From Nematostella vectensis (lineage: Eukaryota > Cnidaria > Anthozoa > Actiniaria > Edwardsiidae): a stretch of 64,000 nucleotides of DNA. The notes beneath the pieces are model-generated. The model saw only the letters and a list, made by a program, of their open reading frames with translations. It made no database searches and was not told the DNA's origin. Below are positions 22,713 through 33,184 of the stretch, one piece after another (the first letter of the stretch is position 1; every line of letters starts with the position of its first letter). A program made the position numbers and the translations under genes. The stretch spans positions 15,191,453 through 15,255,452 of the forward strand of contig NC_064044.1 in NCBI RefSeq assembly GCF_932526225.1, written 5' to 3'.

Positions 22713-22899
22713 CGTGCATAGAACTCAACAAGAAATGTAAACTACCCTTTTATAATATGTATAATAGGTTAAAATGTAAGCAGTATTGGCAGATCCAAAC
22801 ATTAACATTTACAGTACTTGTAGATGACCTCGAATGTAAAGTAAATCACACAAGCATGTACAGTGAGACGTGAGTTGCATTACATTCTAATGACATGCA

Positions 22900-23245
22900 C
22901 TAAACAGAGATTGCAGACGACCTGTTAAACCCACAAGCTTTCAATCTGTAGATCTCTGGTACCAGAGAGATACAGTCCTCTTCTGATATCCCAGTTGACA
23001 TGAGTAGTTGCCTTCCAAATTGTGGATGGATAAATGCTTCTAGCATTGGGCCATAAACGGAACTGTCAGAAAATGTCTTGACATACTTTGGTAACTGAAT
23101 GGACTCAATCCAAGAGCGACAGTCCGCTTCAGTCATCTGGGCCAGTGCTGTGAAAATATTGACATCACAGTTAATTAATGTAATACTAGTGCTCATGTGA
23201 AAGGAACCTGTTCATGTGACTGTGTCATTCATGCAACAACCTATA

Positions 23246-23276
<31 letters not shown>

Positions 23277-25087
23277 ACACAATTGTGGAATTGCCCCCAA
23301 AACATTTGGAATTTCCAGAAATAAAAAAGTAAAGAAAATGATTCCAGTATTAATATTGTACCAACTATTGAACAACATGATGTTACAATATAGACATAAC
23401 ATACTATACCTTTGCCTGCAGCAGCATGGGCTGGCATACCAGTTGTTTGCTGCCTTGGGAGCTGTTTGGAGTTCAAATCACTCAATCAGTAATATAAGAG
23501 TTAGAGTATAGAGAGGTTTTCATAAACCCCTGAAACACTCTTCGGTTTATTTATCACTAATACACTGTAATGTCACTATGACCAACCTGCAATGCTGTTG
23601 ATTGTGCCAGCATAATCATTATAGCAGATTGAAGTGTTTCACTCCGTTTTGCTTCTAGAGCCATCATCATTTCAAAGTTACTGTTGCCTGATTGGCTTGA
23701 CTGGGGTGACCGTTCCTTTTGGGGCCCAGGTGATAGCCTTCTGCTCTTGGGTGGTTCTATCACAACAGCAATGTGCTCTTCCCAATTAGGTTCATCATTG
23801 ACACCTCCACTGTTACCGCTCATTATCTCATCTGTCCAGAGTGTTAGATGTTTAGCACAAAAGCGCCAAAGCACACCTCTTTTCTCCAAATCCTTTACCA
23901 GTTGTACATGGGTGGTATTCCAGAGCCTATTTTCATCTGCATTGGCCCCATGTCCAAGCGACGCTTCCTTGTATTCCCTCCAGTGCCACCAGTTTCTCCG
24001 GTACCTGTTTAAATGTTTTTTTTTTTTCAGTATATTCCATATAGGGCATCTGACAAGATGTGGAAAGTTTCTGATGTGCTTATTAGAGGTCACATTGCAT
24101 GCTAAATATAGCAAATTGTGTACTGAAAATGCTGTCTTAATTTCTTCATTTCTGGACAAAACTGCAATTCCCTCATGTCATTGTACAACTTTCAAGTTAC
24201 CATAAAAAGGACAAATATAAATGGAAAAATGCAAGTTCAAACTCTTCCTTTGTCCAACTTCGCACCTTCATTACATATATATCACAAACAATTACAATAA
24301 TTATTCTAAAATAAATTTATGTACAAGGCATAAAAGACATAATACTCCCCATGAACTATACTTTTCAGCCCAACGTTACCTGCATTTTTGTCGATGCTTA
24401 TTGCTCGACAGGCGAGTTTGACGTTTCCCCGCTTGTACTCAGCTTTACAGCTCATCAAGTCGTCTTCACTGCGTAGAGTTATTGGCTGCTTTTTAGGAGC
24501 CAAAAGAGACCCTTCACTGGTGTGTATATCAGTGACGGACACTCATACGATCTTATCAGGGAGATTATTTCTGGCAGTTCAGCTGTGTCACTGACACCAT
24601 GCAGAACATTAGCTGTGTGGCTCACTTTCATCTCTAAAGAAATTTCATGAAGGAAGATGTCAAATTTCTTGGCTAGTTTTTCCAGCAGCCTTGGTGATCT
24701 TCTTGGGGTGCCCACAGGAGCTGAATGACAAAAGAAGAATTATGCCAATCATACCCCATTTCATAGCATACATTATACCAAAAGAAAAACAAAATGGCAC
24801 CCTAAAATAGCTTGGTGCATACATATACCATCCTGAGGGTACAGCTCAAATTACCCCTAGAAAATACCACATACAAATATGACAGTGACACCTACCTATC
24901 TGATATAAGGAGAGATATTGGGGGGGGGGGGGGGGGCTGAATGAATGTCTTTCATATCTTTTATTTTCTGAGGGGATGGCCTAGGGGAATGTTTTGCCAC
25001 AAATCCTTTGGCGAGGGCCTTGATTAATTTTTGCATTTCTTTTACTCTGATGATGGAAATCTCTGTAGTGCTGGAGAGTCTAGGCAT
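22900..25087 (-). pseudogene. Accessory gene of the two-gene transposon, SAM-like domain
   Basis: Probable exons, right to left: about 25087-24900 (MPRLSSTTEISIIRVKEMQK), 24720-24380, 24004-23587 and 23136-22900. The last junction is phase 0 and reads through. The third exon encodes a basic/aromatic start (YRRNWWHWREYK), an acidic middle, and a Ser/Pro-rich linker. The last exon encodes WIESIQLPKYVKTF and LLMSTGISEEDC with helical spacing like a SAM domain, and ends at TAG (22902-22900). The second exon needs a frameshift near 24550 and its junction to the third is out of phase, so the copy looks decayed. It converges with the transposase and both lie between the TIRs, so it is probably an element-encoded partner, but the function is unknown. 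Confidence 0.5.
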
Positions 25088-25501
25088 AGTGCAAATAATT
25101 TCGGGTGTGTCATAACATAATCCCCAAATTTGGTATAAAAATGGAACCTAGAAGCCATTGTTTTACGTTGTAGTTTCATACTAAAACCTTACCTAGTTCA
25201 TGGTAGTCGACGGCCATATAAAGGACGGCTGACTTTTTTTCTTCCCACTGGCGTGTTGTAAAGGGTATTCATTCAGCACGGAGCTCATATCACTATAACC
25301 TCTGGAATGCCGATGCCATTGTTTCATTAGCTTCGAGAGCGTGAGACCAAAATAGAGCGTGAAGTAGGAAAAAAAACCCCATGAAATGGCGGGAGAGCAG
25401 CCCTCGGCCTCGCTGAAGGGATTTGATTGACGTCTATAAAAAACCAGTCGCGACTCGGAAACGAAAAGCACAGGGTGCACGTGTGACTGAAAACGAGTGT
25501 A

Positions 25502-25846
25502 ACCTAACCTCAATCTTTTTACATATACTTTGATAATCAGAATTCAAGAAATTAGATTAGCGGTCAGATTAAGAATACAAGAGAACTAGGTTAGCGGTCA
25601 GATTCAAATTTTATGTACTTTGAGAGTATTTCCTATCCACCAAAAAATCATTTAGCGTTCATCTTTCTAACTTTTGCCCAGGATTCTTTGTTGTTGGCAA
25701 AAACGTACTTCTTGTTGTTTCACGGATAACCCGACTTCTCAAGTTAATTTTATTTTAATTAATAATCCCGGCATATTTGACATTGAATGGGGCACCAAAA
25801 ATATTAAACCTTTATCTGAGAGCAATATTCCAATGACAGCTGTATG
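25502..25846. other. Core flank between inner transposon and right arm
   Basis: Unique AT-rich sequence belonging to the outer foldback-like element. It contains a short repeated block, GGTTAGCGGTCAGATT near 25593 with a variant at about 25557. No coding sequence is seen. The matching left flank is 18926-19178. Confidence 0.5.
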
Positions 25847-26284
25847 GTGTGGATAGCTGTGTATGGTGTAGATAGACGTGGATAGCTGTGGACAGCTGTG
25901 TATAATGTGGATAGCTGTGTATGGTGTGGATAGCTGTGTATGGTGTGGATAGCTGTGGATGGTGTGGATAGCTGTGTATGGTGTGTATGGCTGTGTATAG
26001 TGTGGATAGATGTGGATGGTTGTGGATGGTGTGGATAGCTGTGTATAGCGTGGATAGCTGTGTATGGTGTGGATAGCTGTGTATGGTGTGGATAGCTGTG
26101 GATGGCTGTGTATGGTGTGGATAGCTGTGGATGGTGTGGATAGCTGTGGATGGTGTGGATAGCTGTGTATGGTGTGGATCGCTGTGTATGGTGTGGATAG
26201 CTGTGTATGGTGGGGATGGGTGTGTATGGTGTGGATAGCTTTGTATGGTGTGGATAGCTGTGTATGGTGTGGATAGCTGTGGAT
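25847..26284. repeat. 19-bp minisatellite, right arm inner part (reversed)
   Basis: Same unit as 15564-18925 but on the opposite strand (TGTGTATGGTGTGGATAG on +). It is separated from the outer part by the gypsy insertion. Confidence 0.95.
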
Positions 26285-26406
26285 TGTAATGTATTTGAGA
26301 AAAACCTTAGGATCAAAACGAATAAACAGTAATGGCGGACTCTCGTTGTTTATTGCTCTACCCAGAAAACCTTGCGGTCATACAAACAGGAATCCCAAAC
26401 ATTACA
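26285..26406 (-). repeat. 3' LTR of gypsy element
   Basis: 122 bases, TG...CA ended, identical to 30652-30773. Confidence 0.95.
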
Positions 26407-26602
26407 TACTGCCCCACCCAAGTTTACAACTAAAAGATACTTGCTTGCTGAGGCCAGTAAAACTATCAAATTTATACACACAACATGTCAACAAGTAAAA
26501 AACAACAACAATGTCCATGACAAGTTCTTGACAAGTGCTTGACAAGTTGTCAATCCATCAGATCCGGAAAAATGTACACAGTGTGTGATATGCTGCTTAA
26601 AA

Positions 26603-29600
26603 TTAACATACATAGTCTTTGAGGTGAGTAGGTGTGGTTTTGAGTCGAGTACTTCTTCGCAGAGTACTTGCAGGTTCAGAAGCTGGAAGCTCTGTCTTCT
26701 TCGGTTCCAATGAAGGTTCTGGAACTGTGATCTCAGGTTCCTTAAATTCCTCTGGAATCTGCTTGGGTACAGTTGTTTGCATTGGAACTTGGGCCAATTC
26801 TGTTGAACTCTGAAGATCATTGGCGACTGTGGGTGTGCTTGTCCTCAGGCGAAGATGGTCAACATGTCGTCGAAACACTCCACCTGAACTGAGTTGAACG
26901 ACATACGAAACCGGTCCTGACTGTTGAATAATTGTTCCACATAACCACTTTGGACCATATGAAAAATTCTTGACAAATACTGGGTCATTCACTTGAAATT
27001 CTCTGAGTGGCACTAGATTGTCGTGTTGTTTCTTCTGTGCGAGCTGTTTATCTTCTACACGAGTGCGAATTGTGTCCTGACTAAGGGGGTTTACCAGGTC
27101 CAAGCGCGTCTTCAGCTTCCGGTTCATTAATAGCTCACCAGGTGTTTTACCAGTGGTTGCATGAGGTGTGGTACGATAGCTTAGTAGAAATCTGCTTAAC
27201 TTCGTGTCTAAGTTTTCCTTTTCCCCTCCCATCTTCTTCATTGTTTCCTTGAAAGTGCGAACATATCTTTCAGCAAATCCATTGGATGCTGGGTGTTTAG
27301 GTGCTGAAGTGATGTGTTTTATGCCATTCTCAGACATAAAAAGGGCAAATTCTTCACCTATGAAGGCAGTTGCATTATCAGATACAATGATATCAGGCAG
27401 TCCATGTACTGAGAAGCATTCTCTTAACTTCTGGATGGTTACTGCAGCAGTACTGGAGTTTGTCTTGAATACCTCGATCCACTTACTATAGGCATCACCG
27501 ATCACCAGGAACATGTGTCCTTCGAAAGGTCCTGCATAGTCAATATGTATGCGAGACCAAGGTCTAGACGGCCACTCCCACGGATGTAGGGGTGCAGTAG
27601 AAGGTGCCTTAGCATTACTTTGGCAGCTTGTGCAATCTTTCACCTTTTGCTCAATATCCGCGTCCAGGCCAGGCCACCAGAAATAGCTTCGGGCTAACAT
27701 TTTCATGCGAACCATTCCAGGATGTCCATCATGTAGTTCCTGGAGAAGCTTGACTCTTCCTTGAGGAGGAATGACTACGCGAGAGCCCCAGAGTAGACAG
27801 CCATCCTGACAGCTAAGTTGGTGCTTTCTATAAGAGTAGGGCTTGAACTCAATGCAATCATTTGAATTGGGCCAACCGGACATTACTTGGTGTCGTACTG
27901 CACTAAGAATAGGATCTTTTGAGGTCCAACGCTCAATGTCCTTGACTTTAACGGGTGTGTTGACTTCAAGATGATTCATTACGAACATAATGTCGCCAGG
28001 CACCGGAACATTTCTGGTTTCATTTGGCAATGGCAGCCGGCTCAGGCCATCGGCATTACCATTTTTCTGGCCTTCTCGATATACTAAAGTGTATGAGTAG
28101 CCTGACAGGAATACCGCCCACCTCAATATGCGTGGTGAGGCTGAGGTCGGTATTTGTTTAGTTGACTGTAGCAGACCCAGCAGGGGTTTGTGATCAGTGT
28201 AGATGGTAAAACTCCGTCCATATAAAGTATGAGTGGAACTTCCTCACCCCGAACATGATGGCTGCTGCCTCTTTGTCGAGCTGTGAATAGTTCTTTTCGG
28301 CTGGGGACAGAGTACGTGAGGCATATGAAATAGGACGTTCAGTCCCATCATCCATCACATGTGAAATAACACAACCAAGACCATATGGTGATGCGTCACA
28401 AGCAAGGGTTAACTCTCTTTCCAAGCTGTAATGCACTAGAAGTTGTGAAGAGTGAAGTGTGGACTTGGCTTGGTTCCAAGATTTTTCATGTGCTTCACTC
28501 CAGTTCCAAGGTGTGTCTTTGACTAACAGCTGATGTAAAGGAGATAGTATTGTAGTGATGTTAGGTATGTAACAAGCGTAATAGTCAAGCATGCCTAAAA
28601 AGGCTTGCAGTTCTTTCAGATTAGAAGGTCTCGGTGACTCTTGAATTGCTTTGATTTTCTCGTCAAGGGGGTGGATACCATCTTTGTCTATGCGGTGTCC
28701 CAGGTAAGTGACTTCAGGTGCTTGAAAAATGCACTTCGAACGTTTAAGACGGACGCCAGCTTTGTCCAGACGTGACAGGACTTCTGTTAGACTTTTGAGA
28801 TGATCTGCTGATGTCTTCCCGGCAATGAGAATATCATCTATTCGTACTACAACATTCGGAATACCCTGCAGTAAATTTTCCATTGTGCGTTGGAAAATCC
28901 CAGGGGCTGAGGCAATGCCGTAGCACAGTCTATTGTACTCAAATAGGCCTTTATGAGTGGTGATAGTGGTGTACTTCTTTGATTCTTCATCTAACTCAAG
29001 TTGTTGATAAGCTTGACTCAGATCTAGTTTTGTAAACTGCACTCCACCTCCAAGTTGAGCTAGCAGATCCTCTGTTTTAGGAATTGGGTAATTGTCAAGT
29101 TTGCTAACTTGGTTCAAAGTAACTTTGAAGTCTCCACAAATGCGTATAGACTCATCAGATTTGACAATGGGCACAATGGGTGTTGCCCATTCCGAAAATT
29201 GAACTGGACGAATTGTTCCTTCTTCTAACAAACGGTCCAATTCTCTCTCTACCTTCTGACGTCGTGCATATTCTACCGTGCGAGGTTTGAAGTACTTGGG
29301 TTTGGCTTGAGGATCAACGTATATCTTTGCTTTCACTCCTTGAATTGTCCCTAGTCCTTCCTTGAATAAATTTTCATGTTTCTTTAGCAGGTCAGACACA
29401 TCAGGGGATACAACTTGAACTAGGAAAATCTCTGGCCATGACAACTTAACATGTTGTAACCAATCTCGTCCAAAGAGACTGGGCACCTTGCCTTGTACAA
29501 CTATAACTGGCAAGTGTTCAAAGAAGTCCTTGTACTTGACTTCCACTACAAGCTTTCCTAAAACTGGAATTGTCTCCCCGGTGTATGTTTTCAAGGTTAG

Positions 29601-30626
29601 CTTGGTATCTTGCAGATTGAGAGATGAACCCTCAATGTTCTTCAATTGATCAAAAATGTCCTCTCCGATTACTGAAAGTGATGCACCAGTGTCCAGTTCC
29701 ATTTGAACTTTAAGACCATTTAATTCAACATCTACTACATACGGATTTTGGCGGTTGCCTTGACTGACAGCAAACAATGGATATATATCTTCATCTTCTA
29801 TTTCTTTATCAGTATCCAGGACATGAATTGCTGGTTTCCCTTGTTTTGGATGGTGGTTTGAATTTGGCTTGGTTGTCTCGGACGACTTTTTTGCTTTTTT
29901 GAGACATTTGGCAACAATATGTCCTTTCTTTTTACAATAATGGCACGTGGCCTCCTTGAAACGACATTTTGACGGGTGGTGATTTTTTCCACAACGATAA
30001 CACTCTTTATTTTCGCTTTTAGAACGCGGTAAGGGCGAAGAACTGACCTTTTTTACAGATGCAGACGTTGAACTTAACATAGAAGGAGCAGATTGAAGAT
30101 CGGCCATGTGCTGTGCGGTCGTTTCCATAGACGAAGCAATGTCGTAAGCTTTTTTGAAAGTTAAGTTCTCTTCTGATAGCAAACGCCTTTGGATTCTTTC
30201 ATTGTTAATTCCAGACACCAGACGATCACGCAGCATATTTTCCAGACTGCCACCAAAATTGCAGTATTCTGCCATGTTTCGTAGAGCCGCTACAAAGTCA
30301 GACACGTTCTCCCCGCTCAATCTGAAACGGTTATTGAACTTGTGCCGTTGCACGCTTTCACTCGGTTTTGGGTTGAAATGGCTCTTTACCAAGGTGCACA
30401 AGTCAGCATAAGATTTCTCTCCAGGTTTCGCTGGGGCCAGCAGATCAGACATTAATTTGTAGGTTTTTTTCCCTACCGAACTGAGGAGGATTGCACGGCG
30501 TATTTTCAAGTCATCGTCAGACGTAGTTACTCCATTTGCTTCAAAATAGAAGTTTAGACGCTCGATATACTGTTCCCATGAATCAGAATCTCTGTCGAAT
30601 TCGTCTATTTTGCCGTAGGTTGCCAT
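26603..30626 (-). pseudogene. Gypsy gag-pol polyprotein with one frameshift
   Basis: The start is taken as ATG at 30626 (MATYGKIDEF). The order is Gag, two CCHC zinc knuckles (CYRCGKNHHPSKC and CHYCKKKGHIVAKC near 29930-30010), aspartic protease (MELDTGASLSVIG near 29690), reverse transcriptase (VVRIDDILIAG near 28830), RNase H, then integrase. The integrase has an HHCC-type finger ending CTSC, and DDE motifs HIDYAGPF, VSDNATAF and NGFAERYVR. Gag and pol share one frame. The only break I see is a one-base shift in a short T run near 28230 inside RNase H, separating a frame ending at 28194 from the frame 28126-26603. The layout fits the K02A2.6/Mag-like part of Ty3/gypsy, by recollection. Confidence 0.9.
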
Positions 30627-30651
30627 TTCCGAAATCCTCGTCGCCAAAAAA

Positions 30652-30773
30652 TGTAATGTATTTGAGAAAAACCTTAGGATCAAAACGAATAAACAGTAAT
30701 GGCGGACTCTCGTTGTTTATTGCTCTACCCAGAAAACCTTGCGGTCATACAAACAGGAATCCCAAACATTACA
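30652..30773 (-). repeat. 5' LTR of gypsy element
   Basis: 122 bases. It is upstream in the element's own minus orientation. Very short LTRs like this are at the low end for Ty3/gypsy. Confidence 0.95.
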
Positions 30774-32602
30774 GATGGTGTGGATAGCTGTGGATGGTGT
30801 GGATAGCTGTGGATGGTGTGGATAGCTGTGGATGGTGTGGATAGCTGTGGATGGTGTGGATAGCTGTGTATGGTGTAGATAGCTGTGTATGGTGTGGATA
30901 GCTGTGTATTGTGTGGATAGCTGTGTATGGTGTGGATAGCTGTGGATGGTGTGGATAGCTGTGTATGGTGTGGATAGCTGTGGATGGCTGTGTATGGTGT
31001 GGATAGCTGTGGATGGTGTGGATAGCTGTGGATGGTGTGTATGGTTGTGTATAGTGTGGATAGATGTGGATGGTGTGGATAGCTGTGTATGGTGTGGATA
31101 GCTGTGTATGGTGTGGATAGCTGTGGATGGTGTGGATAGCTGTGTATGGTGTGGATAGCTGTGGATGGCTGTGTATGGTGTGGATAGCTGTGGATGGTGT
31201 GGATAGCTGTGTATGGTGTGGATAGCTGTGTATAGCGTGGATAGCTGTGTATGGTGTGGATAGCTGTGTATGGTGTGGATAGCTGTGTATGGTGTGTATG
31301 GCTGTGTATAGTGTGGATAGATGTGGATGGTTGTGGATGGTGTGGATAGCTGTGTATGGCTGTGTATGGGGTGGATGGTTGTGTATGGTGTGGATAGCTG
31401 TGTATGGTGTGGATAGCTGTGTATGGCGTGGATAGCTGTGTATGGTGTAGATAGCTGTGTATGGTGTGGATAGCTGTGTATGGTGTAGATAGCTGTGGAT
31501 GGTGTGGATAGCTGTGGATGGTGTGGATAGCTGTGTATGGCTGTGTATGGGGTGGATTGTTGTGTATGGTGTAGATAGCTGTGTATGGTGTGGATAGCTG
31601 TGTATGGCGTGGATAGCTGTGTATGGTGTAGATAGCTGTGTATGGTGTGGATAGCTGTGTATGGTGTAGATAGCTGTGTATGGTGTGGATAGCTGTGGAT
31701 GGTGTGGATAGCTGTGTATGGTGTGTATGGCTGTGTATAGTGTGGATAGATGTGGATGGTTGTGGATGGTGTGGATAGCTGTGTATGGTGTGGATAGCTG
31801 TGGATGGCTGTGTATGGTGTGGATAGCTGTGTATGGTGTGGATAGCTGTGTATGGCGTGGATAGCTGTGTATGGTGTAGATAGCTGTGTATGGTGTGGAT
31901 AGCTGTGTATGGTGTAGATAGCTGTGTATGGTGTGGATAGCTGTGGATGGTGTGGATAGCTGTGGATGGTGTGGATAGCTGTGGATGGCTGTGTATGGGG
32001 TGGATGGTTGTGTATGGTGTGGATAGCTGTGTATGGTGTGGATAGCTGTGTATGGCGTGGATAGCTGTGTATGGTGTAGATAGCTGTGTATGGTGTGGAT
32101 AGCTGTGTATGGTGTAGATAGCTGTGTATGGTGTGGATAGCTGTAGATGGTGTGGATAGCTGTGTATGGTGTGTATGGCTGTGTATAGTGTGGATAGATG
32201 TGGATGGTTGTGGATGGTGTGGATAGCTGTGTATGGTGTGGATAGCTGTGGATGGCTGTGTATGGTGTGGATAGCTGTGGATGGTGTGGATAGCTGTGTA
32301 TGGTGTGGATAGCTGTGTATAGCGTGGATAGCTGTGTATGGTGTGGATAGCTGTGTATGGTGTGGATAGCTGTGTATGGTGTGTATGGCTGTGTATAGTG
32401 TGGATAGATGTGGATGGTTGTGGATGGTGTGGATAGCTGTGTATGGCTGTGTATGGGGTGGATGGTTGTGTATGGTGTGGATAGCTGTGTATGGTGTGGA
32501 TAGCTGTGTATGGCGTGGATAGCTGTGTATGGTGTAGATAGCTGTGTATGGTGTGGATAGCTGTGTATGGTGTAGATAGCTGTGTATCGTGTTGATAGCT
32601 GT
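30774..32602. repeat. 19-bp minisatellite, right arm outer part (reversed)
   Basis: About 1.8 kb of the same unit in opposite orientation to the left arm, with recurring blocks of about 450 bp containing AGATGTGGATGGTTGTGGATG. It gives a spurious 600-codon ORF on -. Confidence 0.95.
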
Positions 32603-32642
32603 GTATGATACACTTCAGGATGCGTACTTAAAGTACTTACCC
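32603..32642 (-). repeat. Right 40-bp terminal inverted repeat
   Basis: Reverse complement of 15524-15563 with one mismatch. Confidence 0.85.
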
Positions 32643-32648
32643 GTGAAA
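32643..32648. other. Right target-site duplication GTGAAA
   Basis: Exact match to 15518-15523. Confidence 0.8.
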
Positions 32649-32724
32649 GAACCGCTGGGGACGCTGGTCGGTGGTACCATCTTCAGAATGGAATGCTTAT
32701 TATGATTTACAATGACTTACAATG

Positions 32725-33160
32725 TGCGCCATAGAAACCTCTGCAAGTAGAGAATAACATGGCTGAGCCTTCTGGCGCCCAGTCTTTTGGACATTCATTT
32801 GTCAGCGGTTTGCATAGAGGTGTCGTATACGACTACTACGTGATGACCAATAAAATTTTCAAATCGTTCGACTGACGGAATCCAAGACGCAGATTGTCTA
32901 TTTAAATTCCTTTGCGTAAGTTGAAAGTACATTGATTCTAAGTGATAACCAATACATCAACTTCAAATCGTTCCACTGACGGAATCCAATGCTAAACATT
33001 TCAGAAACCTCTTCTAGTAGAGAATAACCTGGCCCAGTCTTTTGAAAATTAATTGGTCAGCAATTTGCATGAAGGTGTCGTATGCGACTACTAAGTGATG
33101 ACCAATAAAATGTCTATAGACAATTCTTTGCGTGAGTTGAAAGTACATTGATTCAAAAGG
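32725..33160. repeat. Diverged duplicate block, about 270-bp period
   Basis: Two copies share GTAGAGAATAAC, CCCAGTCTTTTG, AGGTGTCGTAT and GTGATGACCAATAAAAT, at about 32745-32860 and 33018-33115. GAGTTGAAAGTACATTGATTC or a close variant follows both. They are non-coding. Confidence 0.6.
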
Positions 33161-33184
33161 GTGGTGGCCATTCGGCGTCTTCTT

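Larger units (their letters stand above)
19181..25499. mobile_element. 6.3-kb two-gene DNA transposon with 77-bp TIRs, TA-flanked
   Basis: The left end 19181-19257 (CTCGTTTTCAGTCACACGTG onward) and the right end 25424-25499 are inverted copies, matching closely through GCACCCTGTGCTTTTCG and GACGTCAATCAAA. A TA dinucleotide lies directly outside each end (19179-19180 and 25500-25501), the target site typical of the IS630/Tc1/mariner group. Inside, a multi-exon IS630-type transposase gene on + faces a multi-exon gene with a SAM-like domain on -. Both carry coding breaks, so this copy is dead. It lies in the core of the 17.1-kb foldback-like element. Confidence 0.8.
26285..30773 (-). mobile_element. 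Ty3/gypsy LTR retrotransposon, 4.5 kb, recent
   Basis: Two 122-bp LTRs (TGTAATG to CATTACA) at 26285-26406 and 30652-30773 appear identical by eye, pointing to recent insertion. A purine-rich GGGTGGGGCAGTA lies next to the downstream LTR, and TGGCGACGAGGAT near the upstream LTR is a possible primer binding site. The pre-insertion site is the 19-bp minisatellite. Only GAT is shared by the two flanks, shorter than the usual 5-bp duplication. Confidence 0.95.
15524..32642. mobile_element. 17.1-kb foldback-like transposable element with minisatellite arms
   Basis: Both ends carry the same 40-base terminal sequence in inverted orientation, starting GGGTAA(C/G)TACTTTAAG and running to ATCATAC, with one mismatch (position 7). 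Both are flanked by the 6-base duplication GTGAAA. Inside each terminus is a long array of a 19-bp unit, CA-rich on + at the left (15564-18925) and reversed at the right (25847-26284 and 30774-32602). The element thus has satellite-built inverted arms like Drosophila Foldback or Galileo elements. The core contains a separate TA-flanked transposon, and a gypsy element interrupts the right arm. No transposase clearly belonging to the outer element is seen. The superfamily is unknown. Confidence 0.85.

Noticed and set aside
30769..32613. 614-codon ORF on the minus strand
   Set aside because: Same 19-bp minisatellite reversed; it extends from the gypsy boundary to the foldback terminus.
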